Shown here piece after piece: positions 59,729-64,000 of a DNA stretch of 64,000 nucleotides. Origin of the DNA: Deltaproteobacteria bacterium (GTDB lineage Bacteria > Bdellovibrionota_B > Oligoflexia > Oligoflexales > Bog-1112); assembly GCA_016186945.1 (NCBI GenBank), contig JACPKR010000008.1, positions 39,872 through 103,871 of the forward strand, given 5' to 3'. The notes beneath the pieces are model-generated. The model saw nothing but the letters and a program-made list of their open reading frames with translations, made no database searches and was not told the DNA's origin. Both the position numbers and the translations under genes were made by a program. Positions within the stretch are counted from its first letter, which is position 1; the number at the start of each line of letters is the position of its first letter.

Positions 59729-61303
59729 CTACAGGGGAATGTTCCCGTGCTTTCGCTTGGGAAGGTTTACCCGTTTTGTTAAACATGATTTCAGTCCGCG
59801 CAAGAGGTAATCCCTCGTCTCGGAAGGTAGAAGCACGGCGTCGATATACCCCTTCGCAGCTGCAACATAAGGCGTTGCAAACTTCTTCGCATAGAGTTCG
59901 GTCTGTTTTTTCTCTTCCGCTTCGGAATCTTTCGCAAACTCGATTTCCTTCTTGAAAATGATCTTGCAGGCAGCAGCCGCTCCCATCACCGCAATTTCAG
60001 CGGAAGGCCAAGCAACGTTGATGTCCCCTCCGATATGTTTCGCCCCCATCACGATGTAAGCACCCCCGTAAGCTTTGCGAGAAATCACCGTCAGACGAGG
60101 GACCGTTGCTTCGCAATAGGCATAAAGTATCTTTGCACCATGCCGGATGATCCCCCCTTCCTCCTGATCTCTTCCAGGGTAAAAACCGGGGACGTCAACC
60201 ATTGTCAGGATGGGAATATTAAAACAGTCGCAGAATCGAACGAACCGCGCCCCTTTCACCGATGCGTTGATGTCGATCGCTCCCGCCATGTGCTGCGGAT
60301 TGTTGCCAACCACTCCGATGCTGTACCCACCGAGCCGCGCAAAACCCGTCACCATGTTAGGCGCAAACTCGCCTTTCAGTTCCCAGAACGAGTCGGGGTC
60401 GACAAGGCAATTGATCACTTCCTTCATATCGTAAGACTCGTTCGCATTCTCGGGAATGAGTGTGTCGATACGCTGCTTGTTTTCAATAAGACGCTCTGTC
60501 ACAACAGCATCCTCACTCTTCGCAGGATCCTGTGCCAAGGGTGGGTCGTCCATATTGTTCGACGGAAGGTAAGACAGTAGTCGTTTCACTCCTACAAAAA
60601 TGTCTTCCTCCGAAGCGAAGCGGCGGTCGCTTACCCCACTTTTCGTCGCATGCGTCCGTGCTCCTCCCAGATCCTCGAAACTAACTTCCTCACCGGTGAC
60701 TGCTTTCACTACGTTAGGGCCCGTAATGAACATATGGCTTGTTTCTTCCACCATGAAAGTAAAATCCGTCATCGCTGGAGAATACACAGCACCTCCCGCA
60801 CACGGACCGAGAATGAGAGACAGTTGAGGAATGACCCCGCTGGCCTGTACATTCAAATAGAAGATATCGGCATACCCTGCCAGACTAGCGACACCTTCGT
60901 GAATGCGCGCCCCCCCGGAATCGTTCAAGCCAAGCATCGGGGCTCCGTTCTGTATAGCCAACTTGTAAAGCTTGCAAATTTTCTCTGCGACAGCTTTCGA
61001 AAGGCTTCCCCCGAACGTTGTAAAATCCTGTGCGAACGCATAAACCATCCGGCCTTCCACGTTCCCCCATCCCGTCACCACCCCGTCGCCAAAGACATGC
61101 TTGCGGTCCATGCCAAAATCTTTGCAGTCGTGAACCATGAAGGCGTCCGTTTCCACAAACGAACCTTCGTCAAAGAGCATCTGCAGACGTTCCCGCGCCG
61201 TCAGTTTCCCACGGGCATGCTGCTCCTTCTGTCCTTCCACGCCTCCACCAGCAAAAGTTTTCGCCCGATTTTCCAAAAGAGTGCGAACATCCACCCTTTC
61301 CAT
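59729..61303 (-). CDS. Acyl-CoA carboxylase carboxyltransferase subunit (PccB type)
   Basis: About 524 residues. ARGKLTARERLQMLFDEGSF, GARIHEGVASLAGYADIFY, SGVIPQLSLILGPCAGGAVYSPA and MFITGPNVVKAVTGEEV mark the propionyl/methylmalonyl-CoA carboxylase beta family (crotonase fold). It transfers the carboxyl group to acyl-CoA, most likely propionyl-CoA. The ATG at 61303 has AAAGGGGA 4 bases upstream. First gene of the operon carboxyltransferase-biotin carboxylase-BCCP-pgpA. Confidence 0.93.
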   Translation of the reverse strand: MERVDVRTLLENRAKTFAGGGVEGQKEQHARGKLTARERLQMLFDEGSFVETDAFMVHDCKDFGMDRKHVFGDGVVTGWGNVEGRMVYAFAQDFTTFGGSLSKAVAEKICKLYKLAIQNGAPMLGLNDSGGARIHEGVASLAGYADIFYLNVQASGVIPQLSLILGPCAGGAVYSPAMTDFTFMVEETSHMFITGPNVVKAVTGEEVSFEDLGGARTHATKSGVSDRRFASEEDIFVGVKRLLSYLPSNNMDDPPLAQDPAKSEDAVVTERLIENKQRIDTLIPENANESYDMKEVINCLVDPDSFWELKGEFAPNMVTGFARLGGYSIGVVGNNPQHMAGAIDINASVKGARFVRFCDCFNIPILTMVDVPGFYPGRDQEEGGIIRHGAKILYAYCEATVPRLTVISRKAYGGAYIVMGAKHIGGDINVAWPSAEIAVMGAAAACKIIFKKEIEFAKDSEAEEKKQTELYAKKFATPYVAAAKGYIDAVLLPSETRDYLLRGLKSCLTKRVNLPKRKHGNIPL

Positions 61304-61313
61304 AAGTCCCCTT

Positions 61314-62066
61314 TCATAAGATGATGCGTCCCGGATACTGCCGCCAAAGGTCTTCAATCAAAATGCGTTCCCACAATTTCGTCCACGGGGGAAATTCCGG
61401 GAACTCCCCCTGAGTCGCATTCGCAAAAGCCTGCGTGGAATGCGTCGTGCGCCTACCACCCACCCAAATCAATTGCGCGGTTTCTACATCGACTAACAAG
61501 AGAGTAACCCCCAACGCCCTCTTCGACAGCATTAAACCTCGGTCATTCTCCCGATCCTCCCACGCAAAAGCGAAGATCGGCAAGAGCAAGGCATCACTTT
61601 CATGCGTTGCCTCACTAAAGGAACGAAGCCACTGCCGCCATTCGTCCCGTACTTTCACCGATTCGTTGTAAAACATCGCTATGTCCTGGCAATCTTCGCA
61701 AAGCTCCGGGTCATAGCGGAAAAAACTCGCTAACACGTCCATCAAACTCTGCTTCTTTGCTTCCACAAGAAACTTACCCAACGCCTTCGGAGTAAATCCC
61801 TTCATAAAAGGCTGAGCGTCGAAACTCAGCAAGATATAGTCGTCAAGCTCACGGCAAGGCTCCTTCAGGTCCTCGTCTCGAACATTGCTGCGCGGATGAG
61901 CAGGAAAATTTGAGGTCGACAACCACACCTGACAGGGTAACACAGCCGTGCGAGCCGGCACGTAACTTCTATAAGCATCCTGTATACCCAGGCGAGGAGT
62001 CGGAGAGATAGTTGTACAACTTAACAAGAAAAAATAGAGCGTTAAACTTAGAAAGAAACGATGCAT
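61314..62066 (-). CDS. Putative lipoprotein
   Basis: About 250 residues from the ATG at 62066 (AAAGGG upstream; GTG 62084 alternative). Lipobox FLLSC near residue 17. The mature part contains LLPIFAFAWEDR and GVTLLLVDVETAQLIWVGG, a pattern seen in lipoproteins of deltaproteobacteria and leptospires (the LA_1396 type is a possible match, low certainty). Its stop is 10 bases upstream of the carboxyltransferase start, so it may be the first gene of that operon. Confidence 0.72.
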   Translation of the reverse strand: MHRFFLSLTLYFFLLSCTTISPTPRLGIQDAYRSYVPARTAVLPCQVWLSTSNFPAHPRSNVRDEDLKEPCRELDDYILLSFDAQPFMKGFTPKALGKFLVEAKKQSLMDVLASFFRYDPELCEDCQDIAMFYNESVKVRDEWRQWLRSFSEATHESDALLLPIFAFAWEDRENDRGLMLSKRALGVTLLLVDVETAQLIWVGGRRTTHSTQAFANATQGEFPEFPPWTKLWERILIEDLWRQYPGRIIL

Positions 62067-62088
62067 CGTCAGACCCTTTATCACACTT

Positions 62089-62190
62089 TACTATAGTATT
62101 TAAGAGAATCAATTTTGGGAAAAACTTTTTGAAAAAAGTTCTTTCGAGGGAGGCGACACTTCACTTGCCCCCCAACCCCCCTCTCCCTAG
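62089..62190. repeat. Chimeric repeat: family B right end joined to family A module A2
   Basis: AGAGAATCAATTTTGGGAAA through AAAAAAGTTCTTTC (62104-62145) is the reverse complement of the B right half. It runs directly into GAGGGAGGCGACACTTCACT and CCCCCCTCTCCCTA, an A2 module. The stop codon of the kelch-type gene is at its right edge. Confidence 0.88.
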
Positions 62191-63866
62191 GGGCGATACT
62201 CCCACATGTCATTGAGCAGTTGGCCGAAACGATCGGTTCCGCCAAAGATGATGGTTTTTTGGTTTGCCGCATCATACACGATGAAGGGACTTTTCCTTGC
62301 TTTGGGTTTGGAAAGAGGAGGAGAAGCCTTAACCCAGTCACTGCCTGTATAGTACCAGGAATCACTATTGGCCGTATCCTGATTATCTGCCGCAAACCCA
62401 TAAACGAGCTGCCGCCGGCTATCGTAAATGGGCGTTTCCAATGTGGGTACTTCATTCGTGACCACTTTGTGCCAAGTCCCCGAGTAAAATTCAAAAGTGG
62501 CCCCAATAAAGGTCAACCCATTCCCCGCTGTCGGAGGAACTCTACCGTATGCTATCACCCGCGAACGTGAAGGATCATAAACCATTCGATAAAAACTTGT
62601 CGGATCTGCACTATCTCCTGTGATCGTATTTAAAAGTGCATATTGGTTGGTTGAGCTGTTGTAGCTATAAGTCTGAATGGTATTGCCGATACTCATTACT
62701 ACTAAAAAGATCTTTGACGATGAGTCATAGGCGGCACTTATCCCGTTAACAGGATTGCTTGGTTTCGATGGCCCCCCCGATTTTACTTCCGTCCATACAT
62801 TTGCCGTATAACCGAACTTATACGTTTTGTAGTCGGAATTACCTGATCCACTGGGATAGACAAACATGTAGGTTTCGCCTTCAGTATCATTGTAGGCGAC
62901 TGCATTTCGAGAGATCGTAAGCGCAGTGGAAGCCAATTGAGTCCAGGCTCCTTGCGAATACGTCCAAGTTCCACAAGGCGAACTCCCAGAGTCGTTATGG
63001 CAGTAGAATAGTATCTTGCCCCTACTCGCATCATACACCATGCCCTTTGCAGTGTTGTAGTCGTACTGACTTTTCGGAGGACTTCCCGAATAGGATACTG
63101 AATGCCAATCCAGGATGTTTATCGTCTTCGTTTTTACAGATTCAACGTTCGAGGCATAGTCGACTGCAAAATATCGAATCGTTGTCGTCTGGGTAATATT
63201 CTGGGCAAACTCAAATTTTGAAGAGGATGTTGTCGGAACAGAGCCGTCTGTCGTATAGTAGATAGTCGCCCCTTCGTTCACACTAAGGACCACACTTGCA
63301 TCCCCAGTTAAGAGCGTTGACGATTCACTGAGTGTCGATCCATTTACTGTCATCGTTGTTGCTGGTGCTGTAGAATCTGCAGGATCCGACCATTTTTCGT
63401 TATAAAAATAGAAATTAACTCTGACATCTTCGACGTTCCCTGATGAGTCAACGGAAAGGTACTTGAGCGTTTTAGATGTTGTAATACATATAGGACAATT
63501 CGCTGTACTGCCGCAGGTGGATAAGCTTGGAGGATACTGGAAAGTTGCTGAAACTGTCGGATTCGATCCGTCCGTAGTAAAATACGTGGTTGCCGTTTCA
63601 TTAGCGGTCAAAGAAACGCATAGCGGGTTACGAAAATCTGCCGAATCTTTGGAGGCTGTCGTAATCGGCGCATCAGTATCTGTCTGGATGGTTATTTCGC
63701 CGACATTTAACGTTGTATTCTCTAGCAGCGTGACCTCTTTTTCATAAGTAAAAGGGGTTTTCTCAATGCGTAATGTGTACTCTCCTGCTGGAATATAAAT
63801 GATGTTGAATTTTCCTTCCTTATCCGTTTTAGCGAAGAAAGAATAACCCGGCAAATAAACATGAAC
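62187..63866 (-). pseudogene. Surface protein (carboxypeptidase-regulatory, chitobiase-like and kelch repeats), 5' end lost
   Basis: About 555 residues remain. In order: a carboxypeptidase regulatory-like beta-sandwich (FAKTDKEGKFNIIYIPAGEY), two CHB_HEX-like modules (TTYFTTDGSNPT; TIYYTTDGSVPT) and a kelch-type propeller with repeating MVYDxSRxxxxxYG units ending GGTDRFGQLLNDMWEYRP. The conserved sandwich starts abruptly: upstream codons reach TAG at 63867-63869 with no ATG, and the neighbouring sequence belongs to an insertion sequence. So the signal peptide and N-terminus were removed. TTG 63854 is the only possible start. Confidence 0.78.
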
Positions 63867-64000
63867 CTATCTCACTAAATTCATAACTAATTTTTGCCAT
63901 AACAGGTCCAGGAGGACTTTTTATGGCCGGAAGATTTGAGGGTTTGAGTGATCCGGAGTGGGGACTTTTTGAACCTATTCTCGATAAAAAAGGCAAAAGA
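63867..64000 (+). mobile_element. Insertion sequence, left end (continues past the window)
   Basis: The boundary is set where the kelch-type gene's coding sense ends, around 63862-63870, near AACCTATCTCACTAAATTCA. A 60-base leader with a strong AGGAGG precedes a transposase start. The exact terminus and any target duplication cannot be fixed without the right end. Confidence 0.65.
63923..64000 (+). CDS. IS5-type transposase, N-terminal fragment
   Basis: Only 26 residues are in the window: MAGRFEGLSDPEWGLFEPIL and six more. LSDPEWGLFEPIL is the DUF4096-type start common to IS5/IS1031-like transposases. AGGAGG stands 7 bases before the ATG. The DDE catalytic core lies beyond the edge. Confidence 0.75.
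   Translation, partial: MAGRFEGLSDPEWGLFEPILDKKGKR

Noticed and set aside
12222-62190. CRISPR array
   Set aside because: The repeats are scattered kilobases apart with no regular spacers and no cas genes.
1-64000. rRNA or tRNA genes
   Set aside because: No gap contains a recognisable cloverleaf or rRNA core; most larger gaps are filled by the repeats.

Overview
The window reads as a chromosomal segment of a free-living or host-associated Gram-negative bacterium. It has signal peptides, lipoboxes, a probable outer-membrane barrel protein, RBS-preceded ATG/GTG/TTG starts and tightly overlapping operons. Gene content (MoaC-MogA fusion, Kbl/Tdh, cobalamin-dependent ribonucleotide reductase, three-gene acyl-CoA carboxylase, many orphan secreted proteins) would suit a deltaproteobacterial or Bdellovibrionota-like lineage. 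That placement is inference; no rRNA or tRNA gene is visible to test it.

Layout. 1-1.1 kb: AAA/DUF4143 ATPase. 1.3-5.7 kb: kbl-tdh (threonine catabolism), a zinc alcohol dehydrogenase and a MoeB-rhodanese protein. 5.6-9.7 kb, minus strand: molybdenum cofactor operon moaCB-moeA-moaD-moaE-mobA plus a DUF7009-like gene. 9.9-12.2 kb: class II ribonucleotide reductase. 12.5-16.8 kb: secreted ankyrin protein, degenerate receiver protein, nadC-birA and a secreted orphan. 17-29.3 kb: thioesterase, a 1067-aa secreted protein, methyltransferase, polyprenol-P glycosyltransferase, PabB/TrpE-like enzyme, secreted phosphatase plus RDD membrane protein, outer-membrane protein, App1-like phosphatase, nadB. 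29.4-38.8 kb: pgsA, two metallo-beta-lactamase-fold hydrolases, a PfkB kinase, lepB, several secreted orphans, an FKBP lipoprotein. 39-48.2 kb: secreted M1 aminopeptidase, YebC, AMP nucleosidase, SpoIIE-type phosphatase with a convergent receiver protein, NAPE-PLD-like hydrolase, SGNH hydrolase. 48.1-53.8 kb: nucleoside and deoxyribose catabolism, with punA/deoA divergent from deoC-ALDH-ALDH. 53.9-62.1 kb: lipoprotein, second DUF4143 ATPase, carboxylase operon (carboxyltransferase, biotin carboxylase, BCCP, pgpA) and a lipoprotein. 62.2-64 kb: a kelch/chitobiase-domain surface gene whose 5' end is cut by an insertion sequence running off the window.

The most striking structure is not a gene. 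Two dispersed, mosaic stem-loop repeat families run through the window. Family A is about 50-160 bp, with a module A1 (hairpin) and a module A2 (G-rich, with a G-quadruplex pattern) between terminal inverted repeats. Family B is about 80-160 bp of A/T-rich hairpins. They occupy most of the larger intergenic gaps, supply stop codons and ribosome-binding sequence, replace the start region of one gene, and in one case lie in frame inside a conserved enzyme (moeA). Two further palindromic repeats (C at 13.9 kb, D nested in a B copy at 38.9 kb) each occur once here. The repeats form the best candidate for an undescribed system in this window.
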